Both the position numbers and the translations under genes were made by a program. Source: a virus. From it: a stretch of 33,742 nucleotides of DNA. The notes beneath the pieces were generated by a model. That model was not told the origin of the DNA, searched no databases, and saw nothing but the letters and a program-made list of their open reading frames with translations. Positions 7,676 through 14,097 of this stretch are shown one piece after another (position 1 is the first letter of the stretch; each line of letters starts with the position of its first letter). The stretch lies in IMG/VR virus record IMGVR_UViG_3300032820_000056, positions 1 to 33,742 of that record, one strand, 5' to 3'.

Positions 7676-7978
7676 ATGCGCAGCCGCAGCAAGAAGAAGC
7701 AGCGTGAATACGTTGAGCGTCGCAAACTGGTTAAGCGGATGCTGGAAGAACGCCCATACTGCGAAGCCTGTCCGGTGTGGGCATCACACGACGGTAAAGG
7801 GTCCTACGTCAGAAGTGGGAGTGTCGACATTCACGAGTTGAAGCGTCGCTCTCAGGGGGGATCCATTACGGACGAGAGTAACTGCATGGCCGTTTGTCGT
7901 CGATGCCATGACCGGATTGGTCGAGAGCCACAACTTGCTGTTGACCTGGGTCTCGCTAAAAAAAGTTGGATGAAGTGA
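7676..7978 (+). CDS. HNH endonuclease
   Basis: A 100-residue HNH nuclease. Cys29 and Cys32 (CEAC) and Cys74 and Cys77 (CRRC) form the structural zinc site around the active ββα-metal core. IHELKRR carries His53, Asn69 sits in ESNC, and His78 is in RRCHDRIG, the expected order for H-N-H. The N-terminus is strongly basic (MRSRSKKKQR), useful for DNA binding. Free-standing HNH proteins near terminase genes are known to assist packaging or cleavage in several phages, for example HK97 gp74. A homing nuclease is the alternative, but the gene sits in frame-overlapped context with the RuvC-like gene (GTGA overlap) rather than interrupting another gene, which favours a resident role. Confidence 0.88.
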   Translation: MRSRSKKKQREYVERRKLVKRMLEERPYCEACPVWASHDGKGSYVRSGSVDIHELKRRSQGGSITDESNCMAVCRRCHDRIGREPQLAVDLGLAKKSWMK

Positions 7979-8526
7979 ACATTCTCGGTCTAGATCCCTC
8001 GCTTACTTCAACGGGAGTGTGTACTGACGACAACAATTGTGTTGCATTCCATTCATATGAAGAAGAGACATCACGACTAACAGATATTCGCAATTATGTC
8101 TTGGGGAGGTGTTTGGAAGAAAATATTAAATGCGTCATTATGGAGGGTTATTCTTATGGTTCACGCACCCGAGCGCATGCCCTAGGAGAACTAGGTGGGG
8201 TGCTGAAGGTGGCGTTTGACGAGGCATGGATTCCTTTTGTGATCGTGCCCCCCACTTCACGCGCCAAGTTCGCTACCGGCCGTGGGAATGCCGGCAAGGC
8301 TGAGGTAATTTCAGCGGTGTCGTTCAAGACCAATAGGTCCTGGTCGGGTAAGGGCATCGAGGATCGCATTGACGCCTGGGTGCTTCGCGAGATGGGCCTT
8401 CAGCGACTCGGCGAGAGTCAGTACACATGGGCCGCAGAGAACCTTAAGGCTCTTGACAATATCGATTGGGAGCCATTGCTGATGATGGCGGGAGTAGAGA
8501 ATGGTGAACCGATCGCAGCCGATTAG
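7975..8526 (+). CDS. RuvC-like Holliday junction resolvase
   Basis: RuvC-type nucleases cut four-way junctions. Starting from GTG 7975 (183 residues, 4-base GTGA overlap with the HNH stop), the protein begins MNILGLDPSLTSTG with Asp7. It then has VIMEGY with Glu57, a TGRGNAGKAEV loop near 101-111 with Lys108, and EDRIDAW with Asp130 and Asp133. These are the four acidic active-site positions of the fold in the right order. A TTG at 7966 would add three residues, but GTG gives the family's typical N-terminus. In a phage with a Rad52-type annealer, the resolvase likely clears branched replication and recombination intermediates before packaging. The C-terminal 40 residues are not conserved in the family as I know it. 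Confidence 0.87.
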   Translation: MNILGLDPSLTSTGVCTDDNNCVAFHSYEEETSRLTDIRNYVLGRCLEENIKCVIMEGYSYGSRTRAHALGELGGVLKVAFDEAWIPFVIVPPTSRAKFATGRGNAGKAEVISAVSFKTNRSWSGKGIEDRIDAWVLREMGLQRLGESQYTWAAENLKALDNIDWEPLLMMAGVENGEPIAAD

Positions 8527-8848
8527 TCAGGTCGACATCGAGCATGAGTTGATGCGTCTGATCGAATCGCTGGAAGACGAGACTGAGGTTTTCGAGGAAC
8601 TCGCTGTGAGCGCCGCGAAGAAGGAGGCTCGATACAAGGCGGCTTGGGCTAAAGAATATTTGTCCGCCAAGGGTTCCATTAAAGAACGCGAGTCGTGGGC
8701 CGACTACAAACTTGCTGATGAACAGTTTGAGTACAAAATATCGGAAGCCCTACTAAAAGCAAAACGGGAGAAGTTGCTCTCCCTGCGGACATCGATTGAC
8801 GCCATGAGGACACTCAATGCTAATGTTCGATTCCAGGTGGGTCCGTAA
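8501..8848 (+). CDS. Conserved helical phage protein of unknown function
   Basis: This 115-residue, highly charged protein appears entirely helical. It has a long Glu/Lys-rich coil (residues 10-60), the segment WADYKLADEQFEYKISEA, and KREKLLSLRTSIDAMRTLN near the end. Similar short proteins occur beside RuvC or Rad52-type genes in actinobacterial phages, from memory and not checked. No enzyme motif is seen. It overlaps the RuvC-like gene by 26 bases, and its TAA shares a base with the next start (TAATG), so it belongs to the same translational run. It could be a recombination accessory or a DNA-mimicking or coiled-coil partner; I cannot decide. Confidence 0.75.
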   Translation: MVNRSQPISQVDIEHELMRLIESLEDETEVFEELAVSAAKKEARYKAAWAKEYLSAKGSIKERESWADYKLADEQFEYKISEALLKAKREKLLSLRTSIDAMRTLNANVRFQVGP

Positions 8849-9633
8849 TGGAACATAACACGAGCGAGGCGCTGCAAGGGCTGTTGATGCCGTTGGATTC
8901 TCTAATCGCGTTATCCCATAACCCGCGAGTCGGCAATGTCGAAGCGATTATGGCTTCTTACAAGGAGTTTGGCCAGGTCAAACCAATCGTGGTTAGACCA
9001 AACACGGACGGTACAGCAACCGTTCTTGCGGGTAACCATCAGGTCGAAGCGGTCAGACGCCTGGGATGGACGCACATCGCCGCTGTGCCAATTGATGCGG
9101 ACGACAAGCGGGCGGTTGCATTCGCCCTCGCAGACAACCGAACGATGGAGTTGGGACATACGGATCCCGTCGGTGCGTCGCACATGATTGTTGAGATCGT
9201 TGATGAGTACAACGATTTGATGGAGAATCTTAAATGGGACGACTACGAGATCGCCTATTACGAAGAGCAGGCTCAGAGGGTGGTAGGGCCCGGCGATGAT
9301 GTTGTGGGTTTCATTACGCCAGTGATCTCGGAAGTGGTCGGGGAAGCGGCTGAGATGTTGGCCGGGATGGTTCGGGAGGGCGAGGACGGGGAGCGACAGA
9401 TCGTTGCTGACGATTCGGTAGACCATGCTGAGATCGCGATTCAGGGGAGTACGGCAGTAGTACCTGGGGCTGCACCTCGTGCGGTAGTTCAATACACCAT
9501 CGTTTTTGATGATCCCGAACAGCAGAAGCGGTGGTACAACTTCATTCGGTGGCTTCGCAATAATCCCGGATACGACGGGAGTACGACCGGGGAAAAGATC
9601 CTCGCTTTCGTTGACGCCCACTCAGAGGTATGA
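8848..9633 (+). CDS. ParB/Srx-domain protein, IbrB-like, with C-terminal extension
   Basis: A ParB N-terminal domain fills about residues 12-100: MPLDSLIALSHNPR, then YKEFGQVKPIVV, the signature AGNHQVEAVRRLG at 61-73, and a final ALADNRT block. This fold binds nucleotides (CTP in ParB, ATP in relatives) and in some members acts as an ATPase, kinase or nuclease. Residues 105-200 are acidic and poorly ordered. The C-terminal 50 residues carry a separate Trp-rich unit, YTIVFDDPEQQKRWYNFIRWL, near 216-236. There is no DNA-binding HTH as in chromosomal ParB. The stop overlaps the start of the PAPS-reductase-like gene (ATGA), the arrangement of IbrB-IbrA pairs, so a joint function is likely though unknown. 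Confidence 0.85.
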   Translation: MEHNTSEALQGLLMPLDSLIALSHNPRVGNVEAIMASYKEFGQVKPIVVRPNTDGTATVLAGNHQVEAVRRLGWTHIAAVPIDADDKRAVAFALADNRTMELGHTDPVGASHMIVEIVDEYNDLMENLKWDDYEIAYYEEQAQRVVGPGDDVVGFITPVISEVVGEAAEMLAGMVREGEDGERQIVADDSVDHAEIAIQGSTAVVPGAAPRAVVQYTIVFDDPEQQKRWYNFIRWLRNNPGYDGSTTGEKILAFVDAHSEV

Positions 9634-10760
9634 GTCGTCAGCGAATGTTCCTCGACATCTCGTGTGTCGAGGCGGCTCGTCAGAGGATCCGACACGTTTA
9701 CGACGTTTTCGATACGGTCTGTGTACAGTTCTCGGGCGGCAAGGACAGCACAGCGGCTCTATACCTGGCTAAAGAGGTACACGAGGAACGTGGGCTAGGG
9801 CCAGTCAAGGTCATCTTTCGTGACGAAGAGATGGTTAGTCCACTCGTTGAGGCATACGTCAACGAGGTCCGTGAGTATGACTGGGTGGACATGGAGTGGT
9901 ATTGCCTGCCGACTGCCGCAGAGATTTGGGTTTTGGGTAGGCGGCAATCGTTAATCATTTGGGACGAAGAGCGAGCAAAAGAGAACAGGCTTGTTCGTCC
10001 TATCCCTGAGTGGGCGATTACGGCATATCATTTTGGGCTGGACCATTCCAACGCGTTGCCCCAACTGATCGACTACTACACGATGCAAGGCAAAGTCGGC
10101 CAAGTCGCCTTTGTGACTGGGGTCAGGGCTGCCGAATCGATGGTTCGTTATCGGTCAGTTGTTCAAAAACTCCATGAGAATTACATCAACAATCCTTACA
10201 AGTTGAGTAAGAGTGTGCCGATGAAATTCGCCAAGGTGATCTACGACTGGAATGTCGACGACGTATTCAAGTTCATCGTGGAAGAACACGGCGCGTCCTA
10301 TTGCGAGTACTACGACCGAGCGGCAATGACCGGATCGAATACTCGGGTTGGGATTCCACTACACGCGGTTGCCATTCGTCGGATTGGCGATCTGGTGGCT
10401 ACCGAGCCGGAGTTCTATGACCGGCTGTGCGAGTGCTTTCCTCAGATTGATGCTCAACGTCGTTGGTGGAAAGATGTCGATGTCGAAAAGTTCATCGCCG
10501 GATACGCCGAAGTCGGATGGGATGGGGCAGCCGACTTCATTGACGCCTACATGATCGGCCCTTCGAACACCCAGCGGGCCAAGGCGCTCGTGGCTGAGTT
10601 CCGCCAGAAGCATGCGCGAGATCCGTACTCGTATCCGTTTGAGAATTTGATTCGTCATTTGCTACTCAAGGAAATTAGTAGCGCCATGTCCATCACCCCG
10701 GTTGGACCTAAAACCCGGGCACACACCCTGCGCATGAAAGAGGCGGAAAATGGAAATTGA
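9630..10760 (+). CDS. PAPS reductase-like PP-loop protein, IbrA/DUF3440 type
   Basis: This 376-residue protein is an ATP-pyrophosphatase-fold enzyme. The PP-loop SGGKDST is at 35-41 in the context VCVQFSGGKDSTAALYL. The later blocks GVRAAESMVR (164-173), AKVIYDWNVDDVF (201-213) and the region from SYCEYYDRAA to RVGIPLHAVAIR (223-250) follow the order seen in IbrA/DUF3440 proteins rather than assimilatory CysH. The C-terminal CxxC-type substrate cysteine of CysH is absent, and the four-cysteine cluster of DndC is not evident, so sulfate assimilation and classical phosphorothioation are unlikely. AMP-activating chemistry on an unknown substrate is expected from the fold. It is flanked by two ParB-domain genes, overlapping both (4 and 11 bases), so the three are almost certainly coexpressed. 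Confidence 0.88.
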   Translation: MSRQRMFLDISCVEAARQRIRHVYDVFDTVCVQFSGGKDSTAALYLAKEVHEERGLGPVKVIFRDEEMVSPLVEAYVNEVREYDWVDMEWYCLPTAAEIWVLGRRQSLIIWDEERAKENRLVRPIPEWAITAYHFGLDHSNALPQLIDYYTMQGKVGQVAFVTGVRAAESMVRYRSVVQKLHENYINNPYKLSKSVPMKFAKVIYDWNVDDVFKFIVEEHGASYCEYYDRAAMTGSNTRVGIPLHAVAIRRIGDLVATEPEFYDRLCECFPQIDAQRRWWKDVDVEKFIAGYAEVGWDGAADFIDAYMIGPSNTQRAKALVAEFRQKHARDPYSYPFENLIRHLLLKEISSAMSITPVGPKTRAHTLRMKEAENGN

Positions 10761-11316
10761 ACAGGTTGAGTGTGAGTCGCTCAACATTCCCGACTGGAAT
10801 ACAACATACATCTTGAGGCCAGACCTGTTGGTTTTGGCTCGGTCCATTGCCGATCATGGAATTTTGGCGCCCCTGGTAGTGCAGCGTGAGGGGTCCAATG
10901 TCATCGACGGCGGACAGCGTCTGCGCCTCGTGCTGGGCAACGCATCCATCAATGAAGCGTGCGAGGGAAAGGTTCCGGTGACGTGGGTTGATTGCGACAA
11001 TACGGAAGCGATGATTCTGCACGTCCAAATCAATCGTGGTCGCGGTGCGGTGGTTGCCCACAAATTGTCAAAACTAATAAAGACTCTCAAGCGGGCGACA
11101 AGGATGACGGATCAGGAATACCGTGATCATTTCAACATGAAGTTTGATGAACTCGAACTCATGCTTGACGGTTCGATTGTTAAACATCGCAAGGTTTCGA
11201 AACACAATTACTCCCGAGCATGGGTTCCCGTAGAGGCCCCTCCGGGAACGACCGACAGTGATTTGGCGATACGTCATAAAGTCACAATCGAACAGCCCCC
11301 CAACTCGGATCGATAA
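10750..11316 (+). CDS. Second ParB-like domain protein
   Basis: A 188-residue protein with a ParB/Srx-like N-terminal domain at about residues 7-95. Its blocks are LARSIADHGILAPLVVQ, then VIDGGQRLRLVLG at 52-64 (the position of the ParB GERRxxA motif and similar to the DGQHR motif of DndB-type proteins), and HVQINRGRGAVVAHK near 91-105. The C-terminal half is basic and helical (KLIKTLKRATRMT, FNMKFDELELML) and may bind nucleic acid. It differs clearly from the ParB-like protein at 8848. It starts within the end of the PAPS-reductase-like gene, with GAGGCGGAA just upstream as ribosome site. This is the last gene before a change from DNA metabolism to structural genes. Confidence 0.8.
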   Translation: MEIEQVECESLNIPDWNTTYILRPDLLVLARSIADHGILAPLVVQREGSNVIDGGQRLRLVLGNASINEACEGKVPVTWVDCDNTEAMILHVQINRGRGAVVAHKLSKLIKTLKRATRMTDQEYRDHFNMKFDELELMLDGSIVKHRKVSKHNYSRAWVPVEAPPGTTDSDLAIRHKVTIEQPPNSDR

Positions 11317-11336
11317 AGATCTTGGAACATGGAGAA

Positions 11337-11345
11337 TGGTAGACT
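11337..11345 (+). promoter_or_regulatory. Extended -10 promoter-like element at the start of the connector module
   Basis: TGG followed by TAGACT matches an extended -10 (TGnTAnnnT). It lies in the 62-base gap between the ParB-like stop (11316) and the AGGAG-ATG of the small basic gene (11379), giving a leader of about 27 bases. The nearest TTGGAA is only 12 bases upstream, too close for a -35. Confidence 0.3.
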
Positions 11346-11378
11346 CTTACTTAGGTTCAAGCCCAGTAGGAGATCTGC

Positions 11379-11537
11379 ATGCCCGCTCAGAGACGTATTA
11401 CTGATCGGTTCACGGCGCGCACTGGACGGCTTCGCCGCGCAGGCCAAAGCCTTCTTCAGCGAGCCCGTGGACGACGAGGCGGTGGGGGCGTCAGAACGGA
11501 AGGCATAAGGGATCTGCTGCGTCGTCGAGGGCGGTAA
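11379..11537 (+). CDS. Small Arg/Gly-rich basic protein
   Basis: A 52-residue frame begins at ATG 11379 after an excellent ribosome site (AGGAG, 7 bases upstream) and ends at TAA 11537, six bases before the connector ATG. About a third of the residues are Arg (for example GRLRR, RARGRR, LLRRRGR), with a GGGG turn near residue 35 and almost no acidic residues. It has no membrane segment. Such a peptide could bind DNA or RNA, or be a packaged or head-completion peptide, but no family is recognised. Arg-rich frames also arise by chance in GC-rich DNA; the ideal ribosome site, the fit between neighbours and the promoter-like hexamer upstream favour a real gene. Confidence 0.55.
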   Translation: MPAQRRITDRFTARTGRLRRAGQSLLQRARGRRGGGGVRTEGIRDLLRRRGR

Positions 11538-11543
11538 GAGCCA

Positions 11544-12194
11544 ATGGCGTTAGTAACTAAAGCCGATGTGAAGACCTACATGGACATCACCCTGTCTCCT
11601 CTTCAGGAGGATTCGGCTGATCTTATTCTGGCGGGTCTTCAGTCCGAAATGGAAACCTATTTGGGGCGTCCGGTCGAGGTCAACACATACACCGATGAGG
11701 TGCATGTGATGGGATCCGACCATGTCGGGGTCCCCATGAGTTCCTTTTTTTACAATCATGATTCCTCGGACTCATCGTCACGCGCTTGGCCTACCATCTC
11801 GACTTTTACTGATCCCCCAGAAACGGTATACCTCAGGAATAGTCCGATTGTTACCGTAACGAGCGTAACGCGTAGAAGTGCGTCGGCTTCCGCTACCACG
11901 GACGCTTTGGTGGAATACACGAATTACCTCGTGCGTCGGTACGGAATCGATGTCTATGGAAGTCTTCCTAACGACAAGATCACGGTTACCTATACAGCGG
12001 GTCTTGCAGGTGGGAGTATTCCAATGCTCAAACTACTCTTGCTCCGGGCAGCAGCACGGGAAATGCAGAACATGCACGATGACGTTGTCGGGATCAAGGA
12101 TCTAGAGCCAAGAGAAACTGCTCTGGCGGAAATCGGTTTTCTTGAGAAAGAACTAATGTCGATTAAAAGGTACCGACGCATAAGGGCCGCATAA
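11544..12194 (+). CDS. Head-tail connector / adaptor protein, HK97 gp6-like
   Basis: Connector proteins stack under the portal ring to seal the filled head and receive the tail. The 216-residue protein starts with the helical pattern typical of the gp6/gp15 group (TKADVKTYMDITLSPLQED, then ADLILAGLQSEMETYLGRPVE). A long strand-rich centre (about 45-150) includes VTYTAGLAGG, and it closes with helices LLLRAAAREMQNMHDD and AEIGFLEKELMSIKRYR. The central insertion makes it longer than the about 110-residue HK97 gp6 and closer to the adaptors of larger actinophages. The stop overlaps the next start (TAATG). Position directly before tail-completion genes agrees with the call. Confidence 0.8.
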   Translation: MALVTKADVKTYMDITLSPLQEDSADLILAGLQSEMETYLGRPVEVNTYTDEVHVMGSDHVGVPMSSFFYNHDSSDSSSRAWPTISTFTDPPETVYLRNSPIVTVTSVTRRSASASATTDALVEYTNYLVRRYGIDVYGSLPNDKITVTYTAGLAGGSIPMLKLLLLRAAAREMQNMHDDVVGIKDLEPRETALAEIGFLEKELMSIKRYRRIRAA

Positions 12195-12679
12195 TGCCGC
12201 GCATAGAGGTAAGCGTAGACTTCGACGACGATTCGTACAAAGACAAATTGGACGGCATGCAGAGGCGTGGAAGAGACTTCGCGCCCGTCATGGAAGACAT
12301 CCGTGACGAAATGCGGTTGGCCTGGACCGCCAACTTTACCGCCAACGGTTTAGCGGTAGGGGGCTGGGCTCCGCTGGATGCGGAATACGGAGCGTGGAAA
12401 GCAGTGCATTTCCCCGGCGCACCTCCATTGGTTCAAACCGGACACCTGTTCCAAGCCATCGCGTCACTCCGCGGGAACATGGTGGAGATAAATCGAGATG
12501 GTGCACGATTTAATCTTCCAGATGTTCGTTATGCCAAGTTTCATCAATACGGTACAAGCAAGATGCCTAAACGTGAAATCATTTTTGAACCGAGGGGACA
12601 GCAGAAACGCTGGACGCGTATGATGCAACAGCATGTTTTGGGAGAACGTGATATCCGAGACCGAGAGATTACACGATAA
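12194..12679 (+). CDS. Tail completion / virion morphogenesis protein, Mu gpG-like
   Basis: This 161-residue protein matches the phage virion morphogenesis family (Mu gpG, P2 gpS), which completes the head-proximal tail end. It has an N-terminal helix with RDFAPVMEDIRDEM, then GGWAPLDAEYGAWKA, PPLVQTGHLFQAI near 81-93, and YAKFHQYGTSKMPKREI near 113-129. These G-x-x-L-x-x-TG-x-L and F-HQ-G-T-x-x-MPxR patterns are the family's strongest marks. Its start and stop overlap the neighbouring genes by one base each, so it is tightly coupled between the connector and terminator-like proteins. Confidence 0.85.
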   Translation: MPRIEVSVDFDDDSYKDKLDGMQRRGRDFAPVMEDIRDEMRLAWTANFTANGLAVGGWAPLDAEYGAWKAVHFPGAPPLVQTGHLFQAIASLRGNMVEINRDGARFNLPDVRYAKFHQYGTSKMPKREIIFEPRGQQKRWTRMMQQHVLGERDIRDREITR

Positions 12680-13365
12680 TGGCTGTTACCACTATCGAGT
12701 TGATGCACGGAGGCCAGTTCGCCAAATCATTCGTCACGGCCTACCTTGAGAGCGACATCCCTAAACGTGTATTTGACTACAGAAATGGTTGGCAGGTAAC
12801 TGATACCGAATTGCCGACTCCAGTGAAATATCTCAGTTATGAACCAGTCGCGCTGGACGCATGGCCCACCTTAATTACCGTGGCCATCTCGACAAACAGG
12901 ATGGAACGGGTTGGTTATATGAGAGGGACTGAGCCCCAATACCGCGTGAACTATGTCATGCGAACGTATGTTTGGGCACGAGGAGGAAACGCCGAAGAGG
13001 CCACATTGTGCCGCGACCGGCTCACGACGGTTGTTCGCTCTGCCCTGTTGGACTATCCCTGCCTCAATGCGGTCACTGCAAATGATTACGGATCATTTCA
13101 GGCCAAGATCGATGAAGGGAGCATGAGGGAGGAATTCTCGGATCTGACCCCGCTCAAAGGGGAGCGGTATATGGCCGGAGCCTATCTCGGTTACGAATTG
13201 GCCATGGACGAAGTCGTGATGCGCAGGGAGCATGGCACAGTGGACGAAGACGGCATTCTCTTCGGAGTCAAGGGGGTCGGCGTTTCGAAGGATACGACAA
13301 CGGGGGCGGTTACTTCTCCGCTCGTATTGCCAACGACCGTTGCGGCTGGAGGTGCTTCAGAATGA
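12679..13365 (+). CDS. Putative tail terminator / head-tail joining protein
   Basis: The 228-residue product has no motif that fixes its family. The core shows the pattern of small tail-terminator folds: strand PTLITVAIS, strand YRVNYVMRTYVWARG, a helix with EEATLCRDRLTTVVRSALLDYP, and a closing strand YLGYELAMDE. The C-terminal 45 residues are Thr/Val/Gly-rich and flexible. Its place after the gpG-like protein and before the sheath is where contractile-tail phages encode the terminator that stops sheath and tube growth. ATG 12679 overlaps the previous stop by one base and the gene ends overlapping the next start by 4 bases (ATGA). Confidence 0.55.
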   Translation: MAVTTIELMHGGQFAKSFVTAYLESDIPKRVFDYRNGWQVTDTELPTPVKYLSYEPVALDAWPTLITVAISTNRMERVGYMRGTEPQYRVNYVMRTYVWARGGNAEEATLCRDRLTTVVRSALLDYPCLNAVTANDYGSFQAKIDEGSMREEFSDLTPLKGERYMAGAYLGYELAMDEVVMRREHGTVDEDGILFGVKGVGVSKDTTTGAVTSPLVLPTTVAAGGASE

Positions 13366-13616
13366 CTTGCATTTGCAAGGAGTTGAGTAGTGTCTTGGAT
13401 CCTGACGCATTTGACTACAACAGGGCTGACGGTGTGGTCATCTACAACAACAGCGGATACATGATCAGCACCTGCAAAGTCGGACACCGATCACATGTCT
13501 TTTCTTTATTTCTCTGTTCCCCGACATGGCCTGAAGTCAGTGATGCAATCAGAAGGCACAAGGTCGTGGTAAGACGTACATACGATTCCCTTGGACACCC
13601 CGTAGACGAGGAATAA
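13362..13616 (+). CDS. Small hypothetical protein in the connector-tail junction
   Basis: The 84-residue protein is not recognised. It has four cysteines (CICK near the N-terminus, STCKVG, and LFLCSP), mixed strand-like segments (GVVIYNNSGYMIS, RSHVFSLFL, KVVVRR) and an acidic end. The cysteine spacing does not fit a standard zinc site. It starts with an ATGA overlap with the terminator-like gene, which supports it being translated. The hydrophobic run HVFSLFLCS is too short for a membrane segment. It could be a small tail accessory. Confidence 0.65.
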   Translation: MTCICKELSSVLDPDAFDYNRADGVVIYNNSGYMISTCKVGHRSHVFSLFLCSPTWPEVSDAIRRHKVVVRRTYDSLGHPVDEE

Positions 13617-13618
13617 GG

Positions 13619-13630
13619 TACAATCATCCC
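13619..13630 (+). promoter_or_regulatory. -10-like hexamer six bases before ATG (candidate leaderless promoter)
   Basis: TACAAT (13619-13624) lies exactly six bases upstream of ATG 13631, which would place the transcription start at or beside the A of the start codon. No ribosome site is present at normal distance (AAGG is 12 bases away). The preceding bases TAAGG and the following C are shared with the element before 26086. TTGGAC lies 22 bases upstream, too far for a standard -35. Confidence 0.4.
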
Positions 13631-13996
13631 ATGACCAATTTTACCTATACGGTGTCCGACCACGCCAGTCATGCCTCTCATTCTGGTAATTTGACGTGGC
13701 TTCGGAACGTAACTAACAACAATCTCATCGTAACGAATGCCGGCCATGCTCTGCCGCGTAAAGCCTGCGCTGGAATGTCTGAAATAGACGCGACGGCAAA
13801 GGCTCTTGTCGATGTGGGAACGTTGACCATTTGTTCTGCCCCTGCCGCCACTCCGCCCCCTGCCATCCCGAAAGGAAAACCTCGTTCCTTAAAGAAGGAG
13901 GCTCCGATATCCGAGGCTGAAAGCACATCCGCAGACAGCAACGGAGAAGCCCCTGCGGAAGAAGAATCAAAAAGCGAAGAGCCTTCAGAGGGATGA
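13631..13996 (+). CDS. Hypothetical protein with acidic, Pro-rich tail
   Basis: The 121-residue protein has two parts. Residues 1-75 look like a small beta-rich domain (NFTYTVSD, LTWLRNVTNNNLIVTNAG, KALVDVGTLTICSA). Residues 76-121 are low complexity, first Pro/Lys (APAATPPPAIPKGKPR) and then Glu/Ser/Ala-rich, and are probably disordered. The function is not recognised. It is probably a minor structural protein, since it sits directly before the sheath. It lacks a ribosome site and may be translated from a leaderless message (see the hexamer at 13619). Confidence 0.65.
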   Translation: MTNFTYTVSDHASHASHSGNLTWLRNVTNNNLIVTNAGHALPRKACAGMSEIDATAKALVDVGTLTICSAPAATPPPAIPKGKPRSLKKEAPISEAESTSADSNGEAPAEEESKSEEPSEG

Positions 13997-14036
13997 CCCT
14001 GCTGGGGCTCTGATGTAGTAATCTTATGGGTAGTAG

Positions 14037-14069
14037 TTGCACGGAGATCCCATAGGATCGTCGTACAAT
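14037..14069 (+). promoter_or_regulatory. Promoter-like element and small hairpin upstream of tail sheath
   Basis: The 101-base gap before the sheath gene contains TACAAT (14064-14069) and, 21 bases upstream, TTGCAC (14037-14042). Between them GATCC (14046-14050) and GGATC (14055-14059) form a perfect 5-base palindrome around CATA. A start near 14076 would leave a leader of about 22 bases with GGGACGG as a weak ribosome site. The sheath is expected to be made in large amounts, so its own promoter is reasonable, but the 21-base spacing is not standard. Confidence 0.35.
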
Positions 14070-14097
14070 AAGAAAGAGACTCAACGGGACGGTTCAT

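Noticed and set aside
8911-9621. 236-codon antisense frame over the ParB-like gene
   Set aside because: It lies fully inside a well-supported gene on the other strand, has no recognisable domain and no ribosome site, and follows from codon bias.
9630-10760. DndC phosphorothioation gene or assimilatory CysH
   Set aside because: The expected cysteine cluster (DndC) or C-terminal catalytic CxxC (CysH) is not evident, and no DndA, DndD or DndE is nearby. Motif order fits IbrA/DUF3440.
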